Shown: positions 44,694 through 54,724 of the stretch, in pieces
Layout of the letters: every line of letters starts with the position of its first letter
Position numbering within the stretch: position 1 is the stretch's first letter
DNA from: Cydia pomonella
Lineage: Eukaryota > Arthropoda > Insecta > Lepidoptera > Tortricidae
Assembly: GCF_033807575.1 (NCBI RefSeq)
Contig: NC_084705.1
Span: 16,858,019 to 16,922,018 of the forward strand
DNA: 64,000 nt
Direction of reading: 5' to 3'
The notes under the pieces: generated by a model
What the model saw: the letters and a program-made list of their open reading frames with translations, nothing else
What the model was told of the DNA's origin: nothing
Database searches by the model: none
Position numbers and translations under genes: made by a program

Positions 44694-45617
44694 TTACTTT
44701 AAGATGTCCTTAACATGATAGAAACCAACGTGAGGTGAACTCACGTCAGCCAGTTCATAAACTTGTGGCGAAATACGCCTGACTATGCGGCACGAAACAA
44801 ACCGCGGAGCGAACTTCCCGCCAGTTCCTTCCCCGACAGAACAACGCTGAAAATTTTTCCGCCATACCATTTCACCTGGCTGAAACATAACAGCCTTTCT
44901 TTTCTCATTATAAGTATTAGCGTTCCGTTGAAAAGCAAGAAACAGGGAATCAGCAACTTTCGCATAAATGTCTTGAAGTGCTACAAGACTCAAGGCGCGA
45001 TCACTCCGACTACGGGCCAACTCTGGGCCTGGAGTCTGAGTTTGGGCACGCTGTCGTGTAGTCTCCACCTCACGTCCATACATTAAAAAATTAGGGGTAT
45101 ACGAAGTCGCGAGACTTACGCATGAATTTAAATATAAAGCTACTTTTGGCAAATTCCTAGCCCAAGTGCGATTATCATTACCAACCAAAATACTAAGAGT
45201 CGTGATTACGGTTTGATTGTAGCGTTCTGCGACGTTGGCCTGAGGCGAGTAATAGGGTGTGTAGCATGGACCGGGAATGTCGTAAGACCTTAAAAAATCT
45301 ACGAAAGCCACGCTACGGAAAACAGTCGCGTTATCACAAAGAACGTTGGATGGCGTTCCATAGCGCAATATCACTTCCAACTCCAAAGCAACCGTAATAG
45401 ATCTCGTATCAGCCTTCTTCAATGGTATCAACCAAACAAATTTTTTAAAAACATCTACTATGGTTAAAATATATCGATATCTGTAATATGCTATCGGAAG
45501 AGGACCCACCAAATCTAAAGAAATTAAATCTAGTGGAGCATATACAGGTCTTGGATAGAGCTGTTGCCTGTTACCTGTTGAAGGTAATCGGTTACATCGC
45601 GATACATATTTGGCCAA
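44694..45617 (-). CDS. Integrase core and C-terminus of the gypsy element (frame-disrupted pol)
   Basis: The 307-codon frame carries the DDE integrase core that inserts the element's DNA: Asp35 in SLDLVGPLP, Asp95 in VLCDNATVF and Glu131 in QANVAERYNQT. There are 35 residues between the last two (DD35E). The C-terminal part (FQPGEMVWRKNFQR and the final YELADVSSPHVGFYHVKD) is the GPY/F-like region; no chromodomain is evident. It overlaps the end of the upstream pol frame by 88 nt in a different frame and lacks the N-terminal zinc-binding CxxC. It is therefore the downstream half of a broken pol rather than an independent gene, and its first ATG is probably not a real start. Confidence 0.85.
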   Translation of the reverse strand: MAKYVSRCNRLPSTGNRQQLYPRPVYAPLDLISLDLVGPLPIAYYRYRYILTIVDVFKKFVWLIPLKKADTRSITVALELEVILRYGTPSNVLCDNATVFRSVAFVDFLRSYDIPGPCYTPYYSPQANVAERYNQTVITTLSILVGNDNRTWARNLPKVALYLNSCVSLATSYTPNFLMYGREVETTRQRAQTQTPGPELARSRSDRALSLVALQDIYAKVADSLFLAFQRNANTYNEKRKAVMFQPGEMVWRKNFQRCSVGEGTGGKFAPRFVSCRIVRRISPQVYELADVSSPHVGFYHVKDILK

Positions 45618-47758
45618 TAGTATAAACTTCTTAATTTCAAATAAGTTTTCATGACCCCAGGATGAACATTCGGGAACCCGTTGTGAATTACGGCGATCGC
45701 CTCTCTTATTTTACTTTTAGGCAAAACCGTCCGCCAGGAGTTGGACACTAAGGGATTATCAACTGCCATCTTACGCATTAGAATACCATCTCGTATTGCA
45801 TACGCCGGAAATGTTTGTGGTGATCTTATTGTACCCGTAAACACCCTCTCGAACCAGGGATCTGTCGTAATGCTGTCACCTCGCCTGAAAGAAATCAAAC
45901 CGACTTGGGGACGAGAAAGTACGTCAGGGACAACGTTTAATGCACCTTTTCGGTGTTCGACCTCAAAGTCGTATTGAGATATCAGAGTAGCCCAACGAGC
46001 TAGTCGGCCACTTGGATTATCTAAGGTAATGAGCCATTTTAGAGCGATGTGGTCCGTAATTATTTTGAACTTCATCCCATCGAGATAACCGCGGAAATGT
46101 TTAATTGATTCCATAACCGAGAGCAGCTCCCGTTCTGACGTTGAATAATTTCGTTCAGCTTTTGAAAACAACCGTGAGTAATAAGCAATAGGATGCTCTT
46201 CTCCGTCAATATTTTGGGCTAAAACCGAGCCAAGACCCACCGAACTGGCATCACACTGCAGCACGAATGGCTTTGAAAAGTCCGGACATGCCATTACCGG
46301 AGAATCAATAAGGACCGCCTTCAATTGCTTAAATGCAGATTCAGCCTCCCCACTCCAACTGATGAGATCTTTCCCTTTCTTTTTTCCGATAAGGGACGTT
46401 AAAGGCGCGATGATTGATGAGAAATTGTTCACAAAACGTCTGTAATACGAGCACATACCAATAAATGCCCGTAGAGATTTGGCCGTAGCAGGCGTCGGGA
46501 AATTACCTATAGCCTCTAACTTTTTTGGATCGGTTTGGAGCCCACGTTCATTTACAATATACCCTAAATATCGAAGTTCAGATTTACAAAATTCGCACTT
46601 TTTCAGGTTGATGGAAAGACCGGCCTCTCTTAAGCGGTCGCGGACTTTAGTGATGAGGTTTAGATGACTATCAAAATCGCGAGATACTAAAATTAAGTCA
46701 TCAACGTAACCAAATACAAAGTCGTCTGATTCAGCTGAAAACTCATAGTTGACTATCATGTCAGTTAGCCGTTGCATTTCTGACGCAGCATTCGTGAGGC
46801 CAAAAGGCATACGGACAAATTCGAATAGCCCGCGTTGTGGTACAATGAATGCTGTACGCTCACAACTCTCTTTATCTGCGAGCGGAATTTGCCAGAAGGC
46901 GCTTCTAAGGTCAAGTGAAGTGAGGTACCTAGCACCGCGTAAATTATCTAGAATGTCTTGGATTCGCGGAAGCGGATAGGAATCGCGGATGGTAACACTG
47001 TTTAATTTTCTACTGTCTACACAGAATCTGACACTTCCGTCGCTTTTTGTCACCATTACCACTGGGCTTGCCCAGGGCGACCGAGAAGGGCGTATGACCC
47101 CGATCGCAAGCATTTTATCGATCTCTTCATTGAGAATCTTCAGCTTGACAGGTGACAGTGGGTAATAACGCTGACGGATAGGCGGACCAGTAGTTTCGAT
47201 TTTGTGGGTGAGCCAAGATGTACATCCTAGACCTATCTCGTCGGAAGAGATGCCTTGCAAGGTGCTGATGACGGACTGGAGTTTGAGTTCTTGATCGGCA
47301 GAAAGGACTCTTCTTGGATGTAAATATCGAGTGACACTAGCCTCGACGCGCCCACAGACAGGAACGTGAGTAGGCGGCACAAAAAGCTTACCGCTGTCTT
47401 TACCCCTGAAAAACTGCTTGATGAGCGACGTTAATCCACACACGTCCCAGAACTCCATTCCGAGGATAAATTGTGTAGGTAATTCCCTGCCTACGAGACA
47501 TGGATGGGAGATAGACAATCCATTAAAAAAAATAGAAATTTCTGCTCCTCCAAGAATCTCGATCGGTGAATTATCCGCGGATACCACTAGTGGCATTGTA
47601 CCCGTGTAATAGTTTAGGCCTAAATCCCTAAGTAGTGAGAGGTCGATGAGAGACCTCATGGCACCAGAGTCTAAAAGAGCTTTAACAGGAGTACCAGAAA
47701 CCGAAACTTCGACAAACAATCTATTATCCAAAGAGTCATTTATGACTATAGGCGACAC
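45530..47758 (-). CDS. Gypsy pol: protease, reverse transcriptase, RNase H, start of integrase
   Basis: The 742-codon frame holds, in order: aspartic protease (ALLDSGA, Asp30), reverse transcriptase (WASPVVMV near 229, FVRMPFGLTNA near 316, catalytic YVDD at 351-354), RNase H (QCDASS near 501, TDHIALKW, then a DVLSRP end) and the His pair of the integrase zinc finger (His692, His699). It stops soon after YWPNMYRDVTDYLQQ, where the CxxC should be. The frame has no ATG at its start: the first codon given is GTG, and the frame is open back to the gag stop. This fits expression as a Gag-Pol fusion by -1 frameshifting. Confidence 0.92.
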   Translation of the reverse strand: MSPIVINDSLDNRLFVEVSVSGTPVKALLDSGAMRSLIDLSLLRDLGLNYYTGTMPLVVSADNSPIEILGGAEISIFFNGLSISHPCLVGRELPTQFILGMEFWDVCGLTSLIKQFFRGKDSGKLFVPPTHVPVCGRVEASVTRYLHPRRVLSADQELKLQSVISTLQGISSDEIGLGCTSWLTHKIETTGPPIRQRYYPLSPVKLKILNEEIDKMLAIGVIRPSRSPWASPVVMVTKSDGSVRFCVDSRKLNSVTIRDSYPLPRIQDILDNLRGARYLTSLDLRSAFWQIPLADKESCERTAFIVPQRGLFEFVRMPFGLTNAASEMQRLTDMIVNYEFSAESDDFVFGYVDDLILVSRDFDSHLNLITKVRDRLREAGLSINLKKCEFCKSELRYLGYIVNERGLQTDPKKLEAIGNFPTPATAKSLRAFIGMCSYYRRFVNNFSSIIAPLTSLIGKKKGKDLISWSGEAESAFKQLKAVLIDSPVMACPDFSKPFVLQCDASSVGLGSVLAQNIDGEEHPIAYYSRLFSKAERNYSTSERELLSVMESIKHFRGYLDGMKFKIITDHIALKWLITLDNPSGRLARWATLISQYDFEVEHRKGALNVVPDVLSRPQVGLISFRRGDSITTDPWFERVFTGTIRSPQTFPAYAIRDGILMRKMAVDNPLVSNSWRTVLPKSKIREAIAVIHNGFPNVHPGVMKTYLKLRSLYYWPNMYRDVTDYLQQVTGNSSIQDLYMLH

Positions 47759-47787
47759 CGAAGGATTGAGCGTGGCATCGCCATCAC

Positions 47788-48687
47788 CTAGTTTTTTGGT
47801 GGCGTGAGAGGATTACAGTTTGGACAATTCCGGGTCACAGCACCTGTCCGCTTGCACTGAAAACATACCACACCTGGAACATTTGGACACCCCCTATAGT
47901 CGTGTCCTAACATGTCACACTTAAGGCATGCTGGACTTAGGGTGTTAATTGGAGCTACTGTAGTAGCCGGAACCAGCTGTGGTTGGAACGCCTCAAAATT
48001 TTTAGCTACTTCTAGCAAGGCGTCCATGTCTCTTATAATATTTGTGGCAAGACACGGGTGATATCGCTTGTGTAAACCGTATTTGACGATAGTAAATAAG
48101 TCGTCTTCACCGATAGGGACGCGCAATTTAGCATTAAGGTCACGAACCTGAATGACAAAATCGACAACGGTCTGAGAATCGGACTGTTTTAGTTCTCGCA
48201 GTTGACGTTCTGTTTTAAAATCAAAGTCAATAATATCGAAAGTGCGCATAAAGGCTGACTTTAGATCAACATATAAAAGGTCCGGCTGGCGAATAGCGCG
48301 AAAATATTTCAGAGCGCTGCCGGAAAGTAGTTCGTGAAACCTTTGTACAACGTAGGATGGACTAACACCGCGCGCAATACCCTCTTCTTCAACACGACTG
48401 AAAAAGTCACGTACGCACTTCTCACCCGAAAAGGTGAGATTCCACTTGGTCAGTGACTCGGGTTTGCATCGGTGACTAGTATGCATTGGATTCGGAAATC
48501 CGGATTGGTGTCCAGGAGTAGAAGCAGAGAATGGCCCAAATCGCGTTGGCGATTCCGCGATTGGACATGAGTGCATTTCACCGCTATCCATGGCTAATAC
48601 ACGTGGATTTGGGTTGGCAAATGGATTTAGAGATCGGCGTGGAGTGTCACCAATGAATCCTTCAGCTTGATCTGTCATTATGCTCAA
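47788..48687 (-). CDS. Gypsy gag: capsid and zinc-knuckle nucleocapsid
   Basis: The 299-codon protein starts at the first ATG after the 5' LTR. The middle (about 80-240) is a retrotransposon Gag capsid domain (WNLTFSGEKCVRDFFSRVEE, FHELLSGSALKYFRAI). The tail has two zinc knuckles: CLKCDMLGHDYRGC at 254-267 is a perfect CX2CX4HX4C, while CFQCKRTGAVTRNC at 275-288 has Ala where His is expected. It packages the element RNA into cytoplasmic particles. It ends at TAG directly after a slippery heptamer. Confidence 0.92.
   Translation of the reverse strand: MSIMTDQAEGFIGDTPRRSLNPFANPNPRVLAMDSGEMHSCPIAESPTRFGPFSASTPGHQSGFPNPMHTSHRCKPESLTKWNLTFSGEKCVRDFFSRVEEEGIARGVSPSYVVQRFHELLSGSALKYFRAIRQPDLLYVDLKSAFMRTFDIIDFDFKTERQLRELKQSDSQTVVDFVIQVRDLNAKLRVPIGEDDLFTIVKYGLHKRYHPCLATNIIRDMDALLEVAKNFEAFQPQLVPATTVAPINTLSPACLKCDMLGHDYRGCPNVPGVVCFQCKRTGAVTRNCPNCNPLTPPKN
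47791..47797 (-). promoter_or_regulatory. -1 ribosomal frameshift site A AAA AAC at the gag-pol junction
   Basis: On the minus strand gag ends CCA AAA AAC TAG. The heptamer A AAA AAC is in the frame required for tandem -1 slippage and touches the stop. Slipping back one base puts ribosomes in the pol frame (CTA GGT GAT GGC), which is open into the protease. Confidence 0.8.
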
Positions 48688-48870
48688 TACTATTGTACGT
48701 TCTTGGAGTCGAAATTAAACGATACTCGCGGACTAGCAAATGAACGAATGGATTGAACGTTATAGTAAGGCAGAATGAACTGACTCCCTCCCCTTTCTTA
48801 AAAAAAAAAATAATAATTATCACGGAAGTTTCTTTTAATCAAAAAATAATAATAATAAGTCAGTTATTTT
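48688..48870 (-). other. Gypsy 5' leader
   Basis: About 180 bp between primer-binding site and gag ATG, AT-rich and without a frame of interest. Confidence 0.6.
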
Positions 48871-48884
48871 GAGTTCGGGCGCCA
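48871..48884 (-). promoter_or_regulatory. Primer-binding site (tRNA-Lys type)
   Basis: Four bases inside the 5' LTR the minus strand reads TGGCGCCCGAACTC. The first 12 bases match the 3' end complement of tRNA-Lys as used by several retroelements. It primes minus-strand DNA synthesis. Confidence 0.75.
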
Positions 48885-48888
48885 TTTT

Positions 48889-49798
48889 TGTAGCAAGAAA
48901 TAAGAGAAAGAATGGTTTACTCGCTACGAGAAATAAACGTTTATTTTAAATTTAGACATAAAAAAAAGAACATTAAAAAAAATTGGGATCACCGCAGGAA
49001 TCTACAGATAAACATTTAATTCACACTAAACTATACAAATCCTATAAATGTTATCCATCTAACACGTGCCACGGAAATCAAACACAAGTAATAAATAAAA
49101 AGTATCTGCCACCGAAATCAGAAATACATCCAGTTAACTTTAAGAAGAAACGTGCCACAGAAATAAAACTTATGAAATGAAAAAAATACTGGCTAAATCT
49201 TTCTTGTTCCCTATTGGTACCAGTAAGGAACGGCCAGGAGTAAAGTCTACATAGCATAAAAATATTACAGAATTTAATGTATAAAATACACAGAAAAAAA
49301 CCGTTGAATGAGTGTTTGCTAAAAATAGTTCATCTGGTTGTATTAATCAAAAAAAAAATAATTGGACACTTCCCTTGAGAGAGACAGCTGCGTAGAAAAA
49401 AATAGGCTTAGGCCTATGATGCACCGCGTTAGCACAATAGGCACCCCCAACGTTCAGGCTGACGTCGGTGCTGTAGGTAACTATCCCGGACGAACTAAGC
49501 CGGGTTTCGTGGTAGGCGCCTTAGTCCGCGTCCTTAAACGCAATAGTAAAAATATGCTTCCCCGGAAAGAAAAACCGCGACAAAGAGCGGTTTTCCCAAT
49601 TTATAACGCGACAATCGTTATCAACAATAACAAAGGCACCGATGAGCAAAATTAATTTTATTCCGCTTTGAAAGATGTCATCAAATATGATCTCACGATG
49701 ACACATTCTTCCTCTTTTCTTATTATTTTGGCAGTTGTCAAACCAAACTCTCGGGAATCAACCTACAAAAAAGGTTTCTTCCAAAGCGTAATGCTGCA
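48889..49798 (-). repeat. 5' LTR (right copy)
   Basis: Same length and, where compared, the same sequence as 43423-44332. It carries the element promoter on the minus strand, i.e. antisense to CASK. Confidence 0.95.
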
Positions 49799-49806
49799 CT
49801 ACCTAC

Positions 49807-50244
49807 TCGCGACTTTTGTTACCCAGGCTATTTATACACCGGGATCAATTGCAATTTGTATTTAAGAAATAATAGTTATTTCAATATGTAACTATCACGA
49901 TAATATACGCAAATAATGGTAAAAAGTATTAGAGGTGAATTAAATAAGGGAGTAATTACAATGATTTGTTTTTATCACGAAACGAGTAGGTAAGTGTAAA
50001 GTGTCAAATCAAAGCATGTATGATATGAAATCAAGGATACATGCTTTAAATAGTATCTAAATTTAATTATTCTGCACCGACGCAGCACTGAGAGGGATGT
50101 TTTTCGTTGTGCTATATTGAATATTTAACTATTTCTACTGGCATTTAATTTAGGTATAAATAATGTTTGGACATGTAACTGAAATTCATTTCGAATATTG
50201 AAAGAAAACTAGTTCTCACCAAAACTTTTCGAAAACTAGTTTTG
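49807..50244. other. Intronic, nothing recognised
   Basis: No gene or repeat boundary. Confidence 0.45.
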
Positions 50245-50385
50245 ACCTAACCTGTTCCGATCTCTATCGCGCGTGATTATATTGCTGTCACGGCCCATGA
50301 TGACGGCGGCGGCGGTTAACACTTCCCGAGCGGGATGGCAATATAATTATGCGCGTGCAATAGAGATAGAAACAGGCGGGTCAAT
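50245..50385. mobile_element. MITE with about 37-bp arms
   Basis: CCTGTTCCGATCTCTATCGC and GTGATTATATTGC at the left are mirrored by GCAATATAATTATGCGCGTG and CAATAGAGATAGAAACAGG at the right, around a GC-rich loop with GGCGGCGGCGG. Confidence 0.8.
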
Positions 50386-50631
50386 GTACGAAATTCCATG
50401 TAGTACGCATCCATTCTGTACTAGGTACCTACATTGCTAATTTGTCTGTATGGTTGCAGTTACACTTATGTAGATATAATACATGCACGTCGGTGATGTG
50501 TGATCTCGTTCCGTTCCGGCGGCATTACGTAAAGCCGCTTTAAGTCCGTTAAGGCCGGTTGACGCGAACTAATGCGACTCGATATTATTGCTCACTTACC
50601 TACTAGGGATTATCATAATAATACTCGGTGA

Positions 50632-51040
50632 TTTTTTCAAAAAGTCCGTTAATTCATTGGTGCATTCCTGAGCTTAAGTTAAGTATCTTTCTCAAAGAAA
50701 CCGGTATTCTAATGAACTCCATTTTGGAGACAATCAATGATTTATTTTTATCTGATAAGGCCTGACGAGCATGTACACTTGCCTTAGGGCAATACCTAAG
50801 TTTATACACCGTGTTTTTATTGAATTCCGTTAACTTCGGGGTATCTTAAGTACGTTTAAAAACGTTTTAAGGCCCTAAGGCAAGTGTACACGCTTGAAAG
50901 GGCCTTATAAAATATAAAATAATTATTGATTATCTCCGAAATGGAGTTAATTGGAATACCTGTGTCTTTGAGAAAATTACTTAATTTAAGCTCAGGGATG
51001 CACCCTTGAAATTAACGGAAAAAAAAAACGCGGTGTATAT
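50632..51040. mobile_element. Foldback element with about 165-bp arms
   Basis: Left arm words AAGTCCGTTAATTCATTGG, CCTGAGCTTAAGTTAAGTA, CTCCATTTTGGAGACAATCA and GTACACTTGCCTTAGGGC are mirrored in order at the right (CCCTAAGGCAAGTGTACACG, TGATTATCTCCGAAATGGAG, TTACTTAATTTAAGCTCAGG, GAAATTAACGG). The loop (about 50797-50870) contains TATACACCGTGTTTTTATTG and AACTTCGGGGTATC, an end of the CACCGTG element family. Confidence 0.8.
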
Positions 51041-51343
51041 TGATTCGTGTTTTGTATGAGTTTATGCTTTTGCTACTAAACGCAAATATTATCTCGGACG
51101 ATCGACATTCGAAATGTCATTGATATGTCATAGTTTTCCATTTGGTTTGGGTGACATGAATACAGGATGGCCCATTTAGATCGGTCAGTATGGGAAAGTC
51201 TGAAAATATAAGACATACGAAGATAACGCTATTAATTACGTTTTACGGAAAAATAATTAACTATGCCACTCAGTTTCCTTAAATGTACTTAGCCATACCC
51301 CGAAGTTAACGGAGTTTAAAAAACACTGTGTATTTATAGTGTA
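51041..51343. repeat. CACCGTG-family element end, inverted relative to 5910-6170
   Basis: Ends CCCCGAAGTTAACGGAG and AAAAAACACTGTGTA. The interior, AAACGCAAATATTATCTCGG and GATCGACATTCGAAATGTCA, is the mirror of 6090-6165. It abuts the foldback element, whose loop holds the other terminus. Confidence 0.7.
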
Positions 51344-51565
51344 CAAGCACTGCAGTATAAATGCTAAATAAGTGAAGTGAAGGGCGTAGGTATATAGTTA
51401 AACATTAGTATATAATAATATATTATGTATCTTTAGTAAGTTGTGTAGGTATAGGCAAGTATAGTAGGAATAATCAATAGGTATAAATAAAGTTGTGTAG
51501 GTATTGTATAAAAAATGTAGGTATATACAATGTTGTACATGAATTAATAGACTATATATTTTCAG

Positions 51566-51634
51566 CGCGAGGCTCGTGGGTCAGTGACATTCAAAATAGT
51601 GCCGTCGTACCGCTCGGCACCACCGCCCTGTGAG
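51566..51634 (+). CDS. CASK: CASK exon C: last PDZ strand
   Basis: Twenty-three codons, REARGSVTFKIVPSYRSAPP ending PCE, complete the PDZ fold (GSVTFKIVPSYR strand) and start the linker to SH3. It follows TTTTCAG and precedes GTAACA, phase 0 on both sides. The 10-kb intron upstream contains the gypsy insertion. The vertebrate-type serine-rich linker between PDZ and SH3 is absent here, giving CE directly followed by IFVRAQ. Confidence 0.92.
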
Positions 51635-52683
51635 GTAACACAAATCCTTTGCTTTCTTGAGGACTTTCATTTTCCCCTTTAACGTAGTAAGGTTGGCTTA
51701 GTAATGTACTAAAATTAAATATCACGACTACTTGTGTGAGCGGTAGTATCTATAATTGTGTGAGACCGGTAAATAGATGGATGGACTTCGTAGATTGCCG
51801 ACCAAATCTCAGAGCGGACAGAGATTTTCGGATTGTATTCTACATTAAAACGACAAAAACGAGTGATTTACTCCCCAGAGTAAAAGCAATACTGAAAGTG
51901 GAACATATTTTCTTAACAAAATGAAACATTAAACGGGTCCAATTTACTAAATGTAATCTCTCGAGATACCTAAGATCCGCGATGTTTATCCGTCTCAAAC
52001 TTTACTTAGAATTTAGTTACCTGCAGTTAACGTAGAGATTATTAACAAATCAATTTATTTGACCAAATAATAACGTTACAGTAACATAGAATGTGTGATG
52101 TCAACGCTTGTTTTGCTTATAAAACACTACGACCTAAAATAAATCTTTCGAAACAAACAAGTCGGCAAGCGCACATAAATCTGTGACACTCGTTGCTTGT
52201 CTAAAGACATAAAATTGGACATGAAAAACTAAATTAAAACTGATACTTTTTTCTAACTAGCTTTTCCGGATTAAGCCTTCGCCCGTACTAGTAAGTAGCG
52301 AAGCCAGACCCTGCTACTTTATGTTCATTATGCTGGTTGTCTTGTTATGTTATGTTATGTCGTCTATCACCCGGGCATGGCTGCGTCCCCGCGATCTCCT
52401 TCGTTTCTGTGCGCTTGTTGTTCTTTGTCATGGCTTTACACTTTTACTGTCACCTCATTTTATTCTACACTAAGTCGTATGTTTATGTTTAATTTACATA
52501 TTTCGATTAGCCCTCATAATCAACTATCATTAAGGGCACATAGTCAACTTGTCCACATCAGTATTCACACCGAGGCTACACATCATTGTACGCATCTCAT
52601 AACACTTCATTTGTCACAAATTTTCTCGCCATCATGCCTCTTAATAAGCGCCTCTTATGTCTTAACGTTGGATGTTTTTTCAG
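51635..52683. other. CASK intron C-D
   Basis: About 1 kb, no repeat identified apart from a short (TTATG)n run near 52340. The 119-codon ORF at 52347-52706 runs across the acceptor of exon D in another frame and is not a gene. Confidence 0.55.
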
Positions 52684-52782
52684 ATATTTGTAAGAGCACA
52701 GTTTGACTACGATCCCTTGGAGGACGAATTGATTCCATGTGCTCAAGCCGGTATTGCATTTACCACAGGAGACATACTTCAG
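52684..52782 (+). CDS. CASK: CASK exon D: first half of SH3
   Basis: Thirty-three codons, IFVRAQFDYDPLEDELIPCA then QAGIAFTTGDILQ, encode the ALYDY-like first strands and RT loop of the MAGUK SH3 domain. CASK SH3 pairs intramolecularly with the GK domain and binds proline-rich partners such as calcium channels. Flanked by TTTTTTCAG and GTAGGTG, phase 0 on both sides. Confidence 0.94.
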
Positions 52783-54724
52783 GTAGGTGCAGTTTGGATT
52801 TTACATTTAGGTACTAGGTACCTATGTACCTATAAGTGTCTTATATCCAATAAAAACTTCAACAGTTCTAGCTGGGATTATTTGTGTCTTGAGCCTGTTC
52901 ACTTCTGTCTCAAAACAATATGCCCCAATAGAAAACACTTTTGCGCGAATTTAATTCTGTAGACACTTTTTTATTATTTTTACAGTAACTACAATTATGT
53001 TATATTATCACGATTATTAAATATAATAATTTGCAATAAAACTTGATGTCACGAATACGACCCACGACGACGAATCTCATAATTAAATGAATCCAAATAG
53101 TAATGTAGTTCGCGGTTAGTATTTCAAATTCAATTATGTTATATTGTTTTCGATGGCAAAAGGCAGGATTAGTGAGTTCTTGGGACCTACTACGGTCGCT
53201 CAGAACATATTATTATTGTTTGGGTTAAAATTTACTGCCACGATAACAATTATGTGAATCCCCGGGACAATGCAACAATGCGAATGGCTCGCTAAAATAG
53301 ACTATTTCGGTAAATGGAAGCTATTATCGTTGCAAGGTATTCAGTATGTGGTTTTGTAGCATGCTGTATTTTGCACAATGTTGTATTTTATTTCAAAATT
53401 GTAGGGACGATAAGCGAACTGCCTATTGACGGATGTTTGTACTTTTTGTAAAAAAAGATTTGAACGTTTTATAGTAGCCTAGTAAGGATTCAACGAACTA
53501 GAATTGAGGATTAGAACGATTTACAAATTTATTTTAGATCAAACTAAGCGAATGTTATTTCCAAAGTAACTGTGTTATACAGTTCAGTCAACACCTTATA
53601 TTGTTAAGCCATTTACTTTAAATTATACATTTAAATTAGCTTAAATCCTGAATGCCTTAAAAATAAAGTCCGTGTACATCGGAAAAATTGTCTCTTAATA
53701 CGAAAGCTTTTAGCTAAACTTGCCTTAGCTAAGGCGAACTAAATTTACATGAGATTGACAGATATAATGATACCAGAAATAGCAAAGAAATAATAGTCAC
53801 GAGCATGTCGATAAAACAATATCGATATTAAGTAAAATATTGCAGTTGCAATAATTATTAACGATTTCGAATTATGAATGTCACGAGAAAAGGGGTGTTG
53901 ATTCGATTGTAAGATTGTAACGTTACTGGGAGGTGGAGGGTGGGGGAAATTTCGGTGTTGGTATGCAGGTTTGGGGGCAAGTTGTTTTTTTCGAGAGCTT
54001 GGTTTTCGCGATAAATCTAAAATTGGTGATTTAATTAAGCACATACATTTACTATACATTTGGCCGGTAGATGAGATTGATGCATATTTAAATGCTGACC
54101 TAATTGTCAACTTGAATGTCCAGTTCCAGTGTCCAGTCCAAAGTCAGTGAACAATCGAAGCAATAGGGATCACCGAGACGATTTAATTTTTGCGTCCACA
54201 CCACACAATGTAATTGAGAAATTAATCAGATTGTGTGAAAAATTGCCCCATAAGGGTTGGCCTTATGTGTATTTTGGGATAAAATATTTTTTTATTAGTT
54301 TTATTACAATATATTATTATTACCATAAAATAAAGATAATTTATTTCAGGTCTAACTACATGCAACTACCATTATAAAATTGCACAATTTTCGAAATACC
54401 TTTCACGAAGATTGGTCAAATAACATAAAAAATAATTAAAGTTACATTTGAACTGATCGCGCAACAGTAGCGGTGAATTCTCGCGATATTTTCCAATAAA
54501 AAACTTTTTTGAAAATATCGATATGAACAGCACTGGCCAAACTGTGGTATCATTTGTGCACATTGACTTGTCGACCGGGACGACCTTAGCCTCTGCGAGT
54601 TTCCGGGCGGATTTTTTTTTGCAAAGTTGGTAGGTCGTATCAGTCTGCAAGTCTGAAGTCGAGCTGCAGAAGAGCATAACTTGGAATTGAACCAGTGGCC
54701 AAGTGTCAGCAAGACCGAAACTCA
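52783..54724. other. CASK intron D-E, first part
   Basis: AT-rich. Two overlapping minus ORFs at 54372-54725 (117 and 98 codons) and one at 53745-54110 have no recognised domain. A purine-rich patch (GGGAGGTGGAGGGTGGGGG) lies near 53930. Confidence 0.5.

Larger units (their letters stand above)
43423..49798 (-). mobile_element. Ty3/gypsy LTR retrotransposon, 6.4 kb, recent insertion in CASK intron B-C
   Basis: Two 910-bp LTRs (43423-44332 and 48889-49798) flank gag, pol and integrase frames on the minus strand, antisense to CASK. The 8-bp word CTACCTAC lies directly outside both LTRs (43415-43422 and 49799-49806). Because this is CTAC twice, the true target duplication may be 4 or 8 bp. The LTRs show no difference in the stretches I compared, which implies a very recent insertion. 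No envelope frame is present. The integrase region is broken, so this copy cannot make a complete Pol. Confidence 0.95.
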
